32,373 bases of DNA from Bacillota bacterium. GTDB taxonomy: Bacteria > Bacillota > Clostridia > Peptostreptococcales > Anaerovoracaceae. The translations under genes and the position numbers were made by a program. The notes beneath the pieces were generated by a model. The model searched no databases and had not been told where the DNA came from. It saw only the letters and a list, made by a program, of their open reading frames with translations. The stretch spans positions 1-32,373 of the forward strand of contig JALEJU010000017.1 of assembly GCA_022769485.1 (NCBI GenBank), written 5' to 3'. This document shows, one piece after another, positions 1 to 7,371 of this stretch; the first letter of the stretch is position 1; each line of letters opens with the position of its first letter.

Positions 1-1669
1 ACTCATCCGTACCCGTCATCGTCGCTTTAACCCTCACCTTCTTATTCGTACCAACCGCATCATCCTCCATCACGCCGATGGGGTCAACCGTTATGGTGAA
101 CTTCCCGTCTCTCAGCGCCTCATTCAGCGCGTTCTGCGCATCATCATCGATATTGATCGGATTAACCGTTCCATCCCATGTGATGTTTACATTGAGATTC
201 CCTGCTTCATAGGGGCGGCTCTGCGCTGTGACGCCCGTTAAGTTAATAGTCCTACTTATGATTTTCCAATTCAGAGAGACCGGGTCGGTGCTCCCGTCCT
301 TCCAGGTATAGTTGGAAGATGGCTGAACTGTTGCGGTATATTCCCCGACAGCGGATTTCAAATAGTCCCCGCCATAGGTAATTGCATCAGCAGGGATAAT
401 TTTGCTTGTAGTACCATACTCGCCTGCTTTCATGCAGGGCGGAGAGAGCTTCCTTCCTGTGAAGTATTTAACTTGATTCTGCTTCACCTCATCCGAATTC
501 AACTTCAGCGCCTGTTTCGCGATGGTGACGGAAACGCTTTTTGTTTCGCTGTCGCTGATCGGAACGGTTGAGGTTCCGTCGTTGAACGCTTCGCCGAAGA
601 CCTTATAGTAGACCGTATAGGTCCCGGCATCTTTCGCCGTTGGGATGTCCGTGCTCCAGCTGGTGTTGTCCAGGCTGTACTTCACGGTACCGACGGTGCC
701 ATTCGCGGGGGACACCAGTTCCTGCGTCTTGCCGTTATAGGTCAGTCCCGCAATGGCGGCAGCATCTCTGGTGATCTGCGCCTGATTGACGATATTGACG
801 GTGATCGGTCCGAACACAAAGGTGTCATTACCGCTGGCGCCGGAGTTTGTGACCTTTTGACGTTTGACTCGAATATACACCTGATACGAACCGACATCCT
901 TGCGGAAACCGGCGTCTTCCGTTGCCTTGGACTTGGTATACCATGTATCTACGCCGTCCAGACCATAATTGACCTCTGATGTCCGCTGGGGATCATTGTT
1001 CGTGCCGGTAATGACCGGCAGCTTCACGGTGCCGTCATAGGTAAAGGTCTGCACCTTTTTGACGGACAGGGTCTCCTGCATCTTTCTGAACTTGGGATAG
1101 CCATAGCTAAACAGGCGCCTGCCGGTGCTGACGCACTTCAGATCTTTATCTTTGAGCTCGATCAGCACCGGCTCATCCGAAAGAAAGACATCGGACACGC
1201 TGTTCCAGCCGAGATACTTGCCGTCAATGGGCTGATTGTATTGTGGGAGAATGTATAGCGTCTGATTATAATAGGGCGCGGCATTGCCGATGCACTGGAT
1301 GGTAATGTGCGTCTCGTCGACCACATGAAAACGGAACCGGACGGCCTCGGTGTTGGTCGTGATTGTGGTCGTCTTTTCATAGAACGCGTACTGAACGTCA
1401 GACATAACACCATTCGTTTGTTCTTTGTATGCCTGGAGCTGGAGGACATTACCGCCCGCCCAGATCTCGTAGATGCCGTTGTCCGACACATAGGCCGCAG
1501 ACGTTAAGGTCCCTCTGCTGTCGAGAACATCACCGTCCAGTGTCTGATTCCACGGGATCAGCACATCGGTCCAATAATCGTCTTCGTTCGTCGCTGCCAG
1601 CGCCGTTGCGGGCAGCAACCCCAGGCACATGGCCAGGGCAAGGATGATGCTTAACAATCTTTTTTTCAT
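1..1669 (-). CDS. Secreted Ig-like/MBG-YDG repeat surface protein, C-terminus outside window
   Basis: This open frame reads from an ATG at 1669 through the left edge, so about 555 residues are visible and the C-terminus is missing. GGAGGT at 1677-1682 sits 7 nt before the ATG. Residues 1-25 form a classical signal peptide: basic MKKR, a hydrophobic core, then an ALA-A cleavage site. After a unique domain of about 175 residues come at least three Ig-like modules (about 198-295, 300-385 and 390-470). They carry motifs such as YNGKTQEL and DAGTYTVYYKV, typical of MBG-type modules in clostridial surface proteins. A YDG-like segment begins near 472. Such proteins are usually exported and wall-attached, but the anchoring signal (sortase motif or SLH domains) would lie outside the window. 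The function, adhesion or other, cannot be told. The upstream repeat array suggests control by the neighbouring LytTR regulator. Confidence 0.85.
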   Translation of the reverse strand, partial: MKKRLLSIILALAMCLGLLPATALAATNEDDYWTDVLIPWNQTLDGDVLDSRGTLTSAAYVSDNGIYEIWAGGNVLQLQAYKEQTNGVMSDVQYAFYEKTTTITTNTEAVRFRFHVVDETHITIQCIGNAAPYYNQTLYILPQYNQPIDGKYLGWNSVSDVFLSDEPVLIELKDKDLKCVSTGRRLFSYGYPKFRKMQETLSVKKVQTFTYDGTVKLPVITGTNNDPQRTSEVNYGLDGVDTWYTKSKATEDAGFRKDVGSYQVYIRVKRQKVTNSGASGNDTFVFGPITVNIVNQAQITRDAAAIAGLTYNGKTQELVSPANGTVGTVKYSLDNTSWSTDIPTAKDAGTYTVYYKVFGEAFNDGTSTVPISDSETKSVSVTIAKQALKLNSDEVKQNQVKYFTGRKLSPPCMKAGEYGTTSKIIPADAITYGGDYLKSAVGEYTATVQPSSNYTWKDGSTDPVSLNWKIISRTINLTGVTAQSRPYEAGNLNVNITWDGTVNPINIDDDAQNALNEALRDGKFTITVDPIGVMEDDAVGTNKKVRVKATMTGTDE

Positions 1670-1757
1670 TCACATTACCTCCACAGGTTTCCATACGCTC
1701 CGGGCAAGTATCCCTTCCGTGCGATTCGACATAAATGCCCATAATTCGTTACTCTAT

Positions 1758-1786
1758 AGTATACGACTTTTTTGGGAAAAGCAAGA
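1758..1786 (-). promoter_or_regulatory. Probable promoter of the surface-protein gene
   Basis: Reading the minus strand, a good -10 TATACT lies at 1763-1758. A poor -35 (TCTTGC, 1786-1781) lies 17 bp upstream of it. The predicted start near 1751 leaves a leader of about 80 nt before the ATG at 1669. A strong -10 with a weak -35, next to the repeat array at 1792-1856, is what an activator-dependent promoter looks like. The assignment is by eye. Confidence 0.5.
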
Positions 1787-1791
1787 TGATA

Positions 1792-1858
1792 GGGACGAAT
1801 AGTGAATATTTGAGACGAATATATTTCGGTCTGGGACAAAATTCCGCATTCGTCCCAG
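1792..1858. repeat. Phased 9-bp repeat array, candidate LytTR operator
   Basis: Three direct copies of a 9-bp word occur: GGGACGAAT at 1792-1800, GAGACGAAT at 1812-1820 and GGGACAAAA at 1833-1841. Their starts are 20 and 21 bp apart, close to two helical turns. An inverted copy, ATTCGTCCC, lies at 1848-1856, so CTGGGAC (1831-1837) and GTCCCAG (1852-1858) also form an inverted repeat just after the LytTR gene's stop codon. LytTR regulators typically bind tandem 9-bp sites about two turns apart, upstream of a weak -35. The array ends 6 bp upstream of the surface gene's -35. The repeats are read directly; regulator identity is inferred. Confidence 0.6.
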
Positions 1859-1868
1859 CTCGAAAAAT

Positions 1869-2666
1869 TCAGTTTGACTCCAGCAGCTTTCCGAAGTAGT
1901 GCATCAGCGCTTCGGGTGCTTCCCTGCTGGTTCGGGTGTAATGGATCTGTGAAACATCGGACAGGATGCAGCCGCAGTGCCCACGGAAGGTGGGGAAGCA
2001 GAGAATCCGCAGATAGGTGTCGATCTCCGGGCTGAAATCAACGATTTCCAGTGTCGCGCCGTACAGCGCCGCCTGTTCATAGGCTCGAAGCCACTTGTCG
2101 TTCATGTTGGGGAACAGGTTGCTGAAGGTGCTGCCGATAAGCTTTTCCAGAGGAATCTTTTCCAGTAAAGCCAGCGCCTGATTGCCATAGCGGAAGATCC
2201 AGTCCACCGCCCGTCGCTCATCGTCAAACACCATTTCGATATCCGCAAAGGCAATGGGCAAATCATCAAAGCATCGGTAATGGGCGTGATAGGCTTCTTC
2301 TTCCTCGGGAATTCTTCCCTCGCTGAAGCGGCTGATGATCAGCTTCTGCTTTTCCTGTAATTGGGCAACGACCGCATTCCTGTTTCGAACCGAATAGGGC
2401 AAAGACTCGCCAGTGGTAAGTTCAATGACATTGGAGATGTCGTGGATCGCCATGACCGACACCAGGCAGCCACGGCTCACCTTGAGAAAGCTGTCGCCCA
2501 GATCCTTCTCAAGCTCATTGAGCGTGATCCTTGTTTTGTAGTGCTTGCCGCTGAATGTGTGTATCTCGGCATAATTCTTTTTCATCAGAATATAGAGAAC
2601 CGTGTTGACGTTCAGCTCACGCTTTGTCCCATTGGATAAAATTGTTATGGTTTTTGCTTCCCGCAT
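1869..2666 (-). CDS. LytTR DNA-binding regulator with C-terminal PAS-like domain
   Basis: This 265-residue protein has an N-terminal LytTR domain at about residues 3-105, with family features such as YILMKKNYAEIHT, LGDSFLKVSRGCLVS and SVRNRN. A PAS-like domain follows at about 128-242. LytTR domains bind promoter DNA through a beta-rich fold. PAS domains usually sense a small ligand, redox state or a partner. There is no phosphoreceiver domain, and the DNA-binding domain comes first, the reverse of the common arrangement. The start chosen is the ATG at 2666, with GAGGAA (2673-2678) 6 nt upstream. A longer reading from a TTG at 2720 has no ribosome site and runs through a hairpin. The surface gene downstream on the same strand is the probable target. 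LytTR is a confident call, PAS moderately so. Confidence 0.85.
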   Translation of the reverse strand: MREAKTITILSNGTKRELNVNTVLYILMKKNYAEIHTFSGKHYKTRITLNELEKDLGDSFLKVSRGCLVSVMAIHDISNVIELTTGESLPYSVRNRNAVVAQLQEKQKLIISRFSEGRIPEEEEAYHAHYRCFDDLPIAFADIEMVFDDERRAVDWIFRYGNQALALLEKIPLEKLIGSTFSNLFPNMNDKWLRAYEQAALYGATLEIVDFSPEIDTYLRILCFPTFRGHCGCILSDVSQIHYTRTSREAPEALMHYFGKLLESN

Positions 2667-2697
2667 TTCATATTCCTCTTTTCTGCAGAACAGGGGC

Positions 2698-2725
2698 CTT
2701 GATCGGTGAAACACGACCAATCAAG
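2698..2725 (-). promoter_or_regulatory. Hairpin in the 5' leader of the LytTR gene
   Basis: On the minus strand, CTTGATTGGT and ACCGATCAAG flank an 8-nt loop, giving a 10-bp stem with one G-T pair. It lies in the leader between the predicted promoter (2771-2798) and the ribosome binding site (2673-2678). No U-tract follows, so it is not an intrinsic terminator. A role in message stability, translation control or protein binding is possible but unproven. Confidence 0.4.
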
Positions 2726-2770
2726 AAATACCATCCCCGAAAACTTTCGTTTGCGTCCATAAATATTGCA

Positions 2771-2798
2771 ATTATCGCATGTTTTTTTCAAATATCAA
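2771..2798 (-). promoter_or_regulatory. Sigma-A-type promoter of the LytTR gene
   Basis: On the minus strand, TTGATA (2798-2793) and GATAAT (2776-2771) are separated by 16 bp, close to the sigma-A consensus. This predicts a leader of about 100 nt before the start codon at 2666, containing the hairpin at 2698-2725. The stretch 2667-3021 has no gene: it holds this promoter, the hairpin and the terminator at 2838-2884. I see nothing else in 2885-3021. Confidence 0.6.
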
Positions 2799-2837
2799 CC
2801 GTTCGCACGCAGGTAAGAAAAAGATATGAGAATATGC

Positions 2838-2884
2838 AAAAACACGCCATACCCAGCCTCTGGAGCTGAATATGGCGTGTTTTT
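2838..2884. terminator. Strong bidirectional intrinsic terminator
   Basis: The 14-nt arms AAAAACACGCCATA (2838-2851) and TATGGCGTGTTTTT (2871-2884) are perfectly complementary around a 19-nt loop. The A-run on one side and T-run on the other allow termination in both directions. It lies about 140 bp downstream of the minus-strand zinc-ribbon gene and would end its transcript. It also insulates the LytTR promoter just to its left. Confidence 0.9.
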
Positions 2885-3021
2885 CGTTGACTAACCCTGC
2901 CTGACAGATGCTGCAAAGTAGTAATTTTGTTGGATTACTGTTTTACGGACACTCCGCTAAACTACCGCAGTTCTTTTGCCGGTCGATTTTATTTTATTGT
3001 CAACATTGACCGACAGGCCTG

Positions 3022-3192
3022 CTATTCGGCGATTTCCGTTCTCTGTCTTCTTTCCGCCTTTTTTTTGTCTCTGCAGGCTTTGCATCTCTTCGGTTCGTTA
3101 TCAAAACCCTTTTCTTTGTAGAATTCCTGTTCGCCTACTGTGAACACGAATTCCTGTCCGCAGCCCTGACATACGAGTATTTTGTCTTCCAT
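3022..3192 (-). CDS. Small zinc-ribbon domain protein
   Basis: This protein of 56 residues is built around one zinc ribbon: CQGCG near the N-terminus and CKACRDKK about 25 residues later. Between them is the GEQEFYKEKGF core typical of the 'probable zinc-ribbon' family (zf-trcl type). The family is small, widespread in Firmicutes and of unknown function; nucleic-acid or protein binding is the usual guess. The start is placed at the second ATG (3192), because GGAGG lies about 11 nt upstream. The ATG at 3210 overlaps that sequence and has no ribosome site of its own. The tail is rich in Lys and Arg. It has its own promoter (3303-3331) and terminator, so it is probably monocistronic and unrelated to the germination operon. 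Confidence 0.8.
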   Translation of the reverse strand: MEDKILVCQGCGQEFVFTVGEQEFYKEKGFDNEPKRCKACRDKKKAERRQRTEIAE

Positions 3193-3302
3193 TAATTTTT
3201 GTTCCTCCATTTTGGTAATAAATCAATATTTAAAATGAATTTCAAGGGAACGATTTTCCGAAGAGAGATCGGCCGTTGGATTATTTTAAATATCTTTGAC
3301 TC

Positions 3303-3331
3303 ATTATAGCGGATTGCCGCCGGAATGTCTA
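3303..3331 (-). promoter_or_regulatory. Sigma-A-type promoter overlapping the gerAB stop codon
   Basis: On the minus strand, TAGACA (3331-3326) and a perfect TATAAT (3308-3303) are separated by 17 bp. The -10 overlaps the TAA stop of the gerAB-like gene at 3304-3306. The predicted start near 3296 gives the zinc-ribbon gene a leader of about 100 nt. I see no terminator between the two genes, so read-through from the germination operon also remains possible. Confidence 0.6.
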
Positions 3332-4212
3332 TCGTTTATTTTTAAAAATATAAAAGGCTTTTTTTGTTGAAATTTCGACAGCTTGAGGGGTTTTAAAATC
3401 TGGTTGAGAAGCAGAAGCAGGTAGGGGGGAAGAGAGAGGATCAGCGCCGCGCAGGAAAACAGCTCCTGCCGATCCAGATAGCCTGCCCGCCGATCCAGGC
3501 CGGGAGCAGAATACCAGGGATAGGGAAGGGCTTCTGTCAGATTCGGTCCGAGAGCTAATACTGCGGAAAAGAACAGAACGCTTAAAATCAAAGCAGACAC
3601 GCAAAGCATTTTCCCGAAGTCGGCAGCGGAAAATTCCAGATTTTCTATATTCAGGAGCATCATGCTTATACTGATCCAAAGAAGGGTGCAAGCGAAAACG
3701 GAAAAAAGAAAACCTTGGATATTTTGAGAAGGGAACCAGTATTCTGCAGAAGGCAGAAAGAAAAGCTCCACTTTTCGAAAGGTGGCCGCTGCGGAAATTA
3801 CAAGCAAGACTAAAATGAGAGGAGAGCTGATGGAGGCTAAGCGGAATAAGAATTTTTCGTCTTTGAGAGCAAGGGAGGATGAAAATAAAAACAGCAAAAG
3901 GCATGCGGGAAACAGACAAACGGGCGAATTCTGGATGACCTGCCCTTTTAAAAACCGGGAGATGCCCCAGATAATCATAATGAAAAAGAACAGTGACAAA
4001 AGAAAAAGAAATACATTTTTCCCCATTCCGTCCCGAAGGAGAAAACGCCGGGACAGACAGATCGGAAAGAAAGCTATTATTGCGCTTAAAGGAACGGCAA
4101 CCCAGAAAAAGCGGGTCTGCGGCAAAAATGAGCCCAGGAGAAGAAAAGGCGGAATAAAAAATAAGAATGCGGATTTGGATAAATGCAGACCGGAATTTTG
4201 TTTGTTCATCAT
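3304..4212 (-). CDS. gerAB: GerAB-type spore germination permease, short variant
   Basis: This is an integral membrane protein of 302 residues with about eight hydrophobic segments (near 12-30, 34-52, 66-84, 95-112, 122-142, 165-188, 199-222 and 253-272). It resembles the B subunit of GerA-type germinant receptors, APC-superfamily proteins of the spore inner membrane that bind germinants such as amino acids. Family members usually have about 360 residues and ten segments, so this copy is short and diverged. The call rests partly on its place as last gene after gerAA and gerAC homologues. Its ATG overlaps the gerAC stop by 4 bp (4209-4212), implying coupled translation. The C-terminal tail is basic. 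Position and topology make the assignment good; the ligand is unknown. Confidence 0.75.
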   Translation of the reverse strand: MMNKQNSGLHLSKSAFLFFIPPFLLLGSFLPQTRFFWVAVPLSAIIAFFPICLSRRFLLRDGMGKNVFLFLLSLFFFIMIIWGISRFLKGQVIQNSPVCLFPACLLLFLFSSSLALKDEKFLFRLASISSPLILVLLVISAAATFRKVELFFLPSAEYWFPSQNIQGFLFSVFACTLLWISISMMLLNIENLEFSAADFGKMLCVSALILSVLFFSAVLALGPNLTEALPYPWYSAPGLDRRAGYLDRQELFSCAALILSLPPYLLLLLNQILKPLKLSKFQQKKPFIFLKINDRHSGGNPL

Positions 4213-4907
4213 TTGTTTCCTTTCTCAGAATTCGGAGCGCTTCTGCTTTTTACAACATGAAAAGCACCGTCCTGGTATTGTATGGGAGAAGAAAAGACCG
4301 GCGTGTTTTCTTCGGCCGAAAGGCAGGGAAGCAGCAGGGGCTGGTTCTGTCCATTTAAAATTTCATACGCTTGAAACGCTTTCATACGGGGAACCAGCGT
4401 TCTGTTTTTTGCCGACGCCAGCATTTCTTCCAGGTCAAACGCATGAATCCCGGTAGAGCCGGGTTTCAGATTCCAGAAATCGGAAGCCTGGGGCAGATCC
4501 AATACGATCAGATCCACAGACAAGCGCATATCACTTTCAAAAATCAGATAATCCAAGGTTGATTCGAAGGCGGACGCGGAATTTTGGCTGAAAAGAAGAA
4601 CCTGCGCATGGCTCCAGTAGGTCTGTTTTCCTTTTTGATCCTGCATTTGCTGAACCGCTTCCTGAAATGTTTTTCCCTTCCCCTTTATAATCTGCAATTC
4701 AGGTTCGCCTTCCGGCGCATCCGGAAAACGGGTGGCAACTTCTGCGGTTACGGTGTATTCGCCGGTTTCTGTGCTGTAATCTAAAGCGGCGCCGGAGATT
4801 ATGGAAAAATCGTTGATTTCCGTTTGCCCCAGACAGCCGGTGAGAAAGAAGCAGAGCAGAACAGTAAAAAAACCCAGGAAAGAAGCAGGTTTACTTCTTT
4901 TTTTCAT
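4209..4907 (-). CDS. gerAC: Ger(x)C-family germination lipoprotein lacking its C-terminal domain
   Basis: The protein has a basic lipoprotein signal peptide ending in the lipobox LTGC (residues 22-25), so Cys25 would be lipid-modified and anchor it to the outer face of the spore inner membrane. The following sequence (EINDFSIISGAALDY, TAEVATRFPD, GKTFQEAVQQM, HAQVLLF) is typical of the N-terminal domain of Ger(x)C proteins, the C subunit of germinant receptors. Family members usually have about 370-400 residues; this one stops at 232. The whole C-terminal GerAC domain is therefore absent. The gene overlaps gerAA by 17 bp upstream and gerAB by 4 bp downstream, leaving no room for a frameshifted remnant. 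It looks like a stable short form, not a recent break. Family assignment is confident. Confidence 0.88.
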   Translation of the reverse strand: MKKRSKPASFLGFFTVLLCFFLTGCLGQTEINDFSIISGAALDYSTETGEYTVTAEVATRFPDAPEGEPELQIIKGKGKTFQEAVQQMQDQKGKQTYWSHAQVLLFSQNSASAFESTLDYLIFESDMRLSVDLIVLDLPQASDFWNLKPGSTGIHAFDLEEMLASAKNRTLVPRMKAFQAYEILNGQNQPLLLPCLSAEENTPVFSSPIQYQDGAFHVVKSRSAPNSEKGNK

Positions 4908-6420
4908 TTTCAGATCCCCTTTTCTTTTGTCTGTGTATATTTCCGAAACTGATTTTATCAGGGCGCAGCTCCATCTGGTTCCAAGGTGCCCGGGCTAATA
5001 CATCCTTGTATTTCTGTCGCTTTGTACGGTTCAGGAAAGACGCGTAGGGAAGCCCGAACGTTTCTAAAGATGCCAGGTGAATTAAAAGCCAGGCGGCACC
5101 CAGCAGAAAACCGGGAATCCCTAAAATTGCCGATAATAAAAGCCACAGAAGCCGAAGCAGGAGGATGGGCGTTTTCAGCTGCGGGATGGTAAGCCCGGTG
5201 ATGCCGGAAAACGCCACGATAATTACCACAGGGATGCTGACCAGACGCGCATCTACAGCCGCCTGCCCTAAAACCAGACCACCGACCACAGATAATGTTT
5301 GTCCGAACCCGGAAGGAATGCGGGAGCCGCTTTCCCGAATCAATTCAAAAGATAAAATCAGAATGATCATTTCCAGGAGGGTGGGAAAAGGCAGGCCGGA
5401 GCGGGCTTCGGAAAGGCTGAGGAGAACTCTGGTGGACAGAAGTTCCTGGTTGAAGGTGGCAAAGGATAAGTAAAGCGCCGGCAGGCCGATAGCGATGAAA
5501 AAGGCAATAATCCGCAGAATGCGTCCGAAAGAACCGAACCAGAAATCCGAATAATAATCGTCGTTTGTCTGGAAATTTTCCAGCAGGAAAAAAGGAACGG
5601 TTACGACTACCGGTGTTCCGTCTGCAAAGATGGCAATCCGGCCTTCCAGCAGCTTTGCGGCTACCACATCCGGCCGTTCCGTAGAACCTGTACTCAAAAA
5701 TGGAGACCAGCGGGAATCCCGTATAAGTTCTTGGATGTAATTGGCATCTAAAATTCCGTCAATATTTATGGCGGCTATACGGAAGCGCAGCTCAGAAAGA
5801 ATTTCGGGATTTGCAATTCCATCCATCCAGCAGATGCAGATCTTGGTTTTTGTCTGCTGACCTAATTGCTGAAATTCATATTTAAGCGAAGGATTTTGGA
5901 TTTTTCGGCGAAGAAGAGAGAGGTTTACTAAAATGGATTCGTTAAAACCTTCTCTGGGACCCGCCAGAACCCGTTCCGAGTCCGGTTCTTCCAGCCCTCG
6001 TGTTTCCCAGTCCTTTGCGCCTACTACAATGCCTTCGGCATATCCATCGGTCAAAAGTATGGCGTCGCCTGACATTAAGCTGTCAAGGAGTTCATCTCCT
6101 TTTTTGCTTCTGCTCAGCTCGTTAAAGGCTAAAATATCGCTGCATAATTTGGGGATGAGCTGTGCCGTTGGGTTTAGGCCTTCGGCAAGGAGCAGCGGTG
6201 TTATAACATGCTGGTTTAATGTCAGGCTGCTGCTCATGCCGTCTACAAAGACAAGAATCCACCGCAGTTTCGGATTTTCACGATTGACGATATCTCTGTA
6301 TTTTATGGTTTTATCAGCAGGAAAAATTGTTTCCAGATCAGCTTTGTTTTTTTCAAGAGATTCACTCAATTTCCACATAGTTTTCATGAGGATAGCATTT
6401 GCTTTTTGCAGGGGATTCAT
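4891..6420 (-). CDS. gerAA: GerAA-type spore germination receptor subunit
   Basis: This 509-residue protein belongs to the GerA family, the A subunit of germinant receptors in the spore inner membrane. The N-terminal half is hydrophilic and carries family segments such as FVDGMSSSLTLNQHVITPLL and DGYAEGIVVGAKDWETRGL. The C-terminal half holds several membrane segments and the signature DGTPVVVTVPFFLLENFQ, NDDYYSDFWFGSF, SRIPSGFGQTLSVVGGLVLGQ and TIPQLKTPILLLR. The length is normal for the family. It heads a three-gene operon, overlapping gerAC by 17 bp. No clear Shine-Dalgarno precedes the ATG at 6420 and a TGA lies directly before it, so the start is somewhat uncertain; ATG codons at residues 12 and 15 are alternatives. 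Forespore (sigma-G) transcription would be expected, but I could not find a convincing sigma-G promoter. Confidence 0.93.
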   Translation of the reverse strand: MNPLQKANAILMKTMWKLSESLEKNKADLETIFPADKTIKYRDIVNRENPKLRWILVFVDGMSSSLTLNQHVITPLLLAEGLNPTAQLIPKLCSDILAFNELSRSKKGDELLDSLMSGDAILLTDGYAEGIVVGAKDWETRGLEEPDSERVLAGPREGFNESILVNLSLLRRKIQNPSLKYEFQQLGQQTKTKICICWMDGIANPEILSELRFRIAAINIDGILDANYIQELIRDSRWSPFLSTGSTERPDVVAAKLLEGRIAIFADGTPVVVTVPFFLLENFQTNDDYYSDFWFGSFGRILRIIAFFIAIGLPALYLSFATFNQELLSTRVLLSLSEARSGLPFPTLLEMIILILSFELIRESGSRIPSGFGQTLSVVGGLVLGQAAVDARLVSIPVVIIVAFSGITGLTIPQLKTPILLLRLLWLLLSAILGIPGFLLGAAWLLIHLASLETFGLPYASFLNRTKRQKYKDVLARAPWNQMELRPDKISFGNIHRQKKRGSENEKKK

Positions 6421-6447
6421 TCATAATAAAACAGGAAAGGATTTATG

Positions 6448-6456
6448 TGTTAAAAT
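6448..6456 (+). promoter_or_regulatory. Possible extended -10 for the DUF5685-like operon
   Basis: TGTTAAAAT fits an extended -10 (TGn followed by TAAAAT) about 28 bp before the start codon at 6484. No convincing -35 is visible. The 63-bp gap must also hold the divergent gerAA promoter. Confidence 0.3.
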
Positions 6457-6483
6457 CGGATAAATGTAAAAAACGGGACTTTT

Positions 6484-7371
6484 ATGTTAGGATATATCGT
6501 ACCGGATAAGCCGGAATTAAAAGTGAAAGAATATGAACTTTACAGTGGGTATTACTGCGGGATTTGCAAATCCATCGGGAGACGGTACGGACAGCTTCCC
6601 CGAATGGTTTTGAATTATGACGCGGTTTTTCTGGCACTGATCGTTTCCTGCTTTGATGAAAAAGAAGAGAGAGTAGAAGCGGAGCGCTGTATTGCGCATC
6701 CGCTGAAAAAAAGAAAGGTAGTTTATAATCAGGATGCCTTGGATTATGCCGCGGATATTATTTTATTTCTTGCTTATTATAAGCTGAAGGATGATTTAGC
6801 CGATGAGCACGCAGTTCGTGGTGCGGCAGGGGTTTTTCTGCTGAAAAATAGTTTTCGAAAGTGGATGAAACTTCATGAAAAAAAAGGTATACTGATGGAA
6901 AAGAATCTTCGGGATCTGGCGCAGCTGGAATCGGAAAACTGCCGGTCTATGGACCGGGCGGCAGAGCCGTTCGCAAAACTGATGGAGGCAGTCTGCGTTC
7001 CCGAATGGCTGGAAGGAACAACCGCGGAAGAGCCGCTGAAGCATATCGGCTATCATATGGGGAAATGGATTTATTTTATTGACGCATGGGATGATTTGGA
7101 GGATGATTTCGCTCGCAAGGAATACAATCCGCTTTTATCCCGCTTTGAATTTTCTGCGGACAGAGAAACTGTAGGCCAGTTCCGTACTCGCATAAAGGAG
7201 CGGGTAGAATACAATTTGTTTTCCTGTCTGGGAAAGATCGCGGAAGCGTGGACAGAACTGGACCGGGAAAAAAACAAAGGGTTGATCGATAATATTGTTT
7301 ATTTCGGGTTGATGAAAAAAACAGAAGCAGTACTGAAGAAAGGGAATATAACAGATGCAGAATCCGTATGA
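6484..7371 (+). CDS. DUF5685-family helical protein with two DDxxD motifs
   Basis: This 295-residue protein begins [20 protein letters not shown] and carries a CGIC motif at residues 25-28. The N-terminal pattern matches the DUF5685 family found in Clostridia, often beside a J-domain gene as here. The function is not established. The sequence looks all-helical and has two Asp-rich motifs about 100 residues apart: DDLAD at 103-107 (in [13 protein letters not shown]) and DDLED at 203-207 (in [12 protein letters not shown]). Paired DDxxD motifs in a helical protein recall the two metal-diphosphate sites of isoprenyl diphosphate and squalene/phytoene synthases. Whether DUF5685 really has that fold is my inference. 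The 3' end overlaps the J-domain gene by 17 bp. The start is the only reasonable ATG, though its ribosome site is weak. Confidence 0.8.
   Translation: MLGYIVPDKPELKVKEYELYSGYYCGICKSIGRRYGQLPRMVLNYDAVFLALIVSCFDEKEERVEAERCIAHPLKKRKVVYNQDALDYAADIILFLAYYKLKDDLADEHAVRGAAGVFLLKNSFRKWMKLHEKKGILMEKNLRDLAQLESENCRSMDRAAEPFAKLMEAVCVPEWLEGTTAEEPLKHIGYHMGKWIYFIDAWDDLEDDFARKEYNPLLSRFEFSADRETVGQFRTRIKERVEYNLFSCLGKIAEAWTELDREKNKGLIDNIVYFGLMKKTEAVLKKGNITDAESV

Noticed and set aside
2667..2720. N-terminal extension of the LytTR protein from a TTG at 2720
   Set aside because: There is no ribosome site before the TTG, the extension runs through the leader hairpin, and the ATG at 2666 has GAGGAA at ideal spacing.
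3782..4456. Plus-strand open frame opposite gerAB and gerAC
   Set aside because: Its Lys/Arg-rich composition results from reading the complement of membrane-protein codons; the minus-strand genes explain the region fully.
6421..6483. Sigma-G promoter for the germination operon
   Set aside because: Sigma-G dependence is expected from the family, but no CATnnTA -10 with a proper -35 could be found at a sensible distance.
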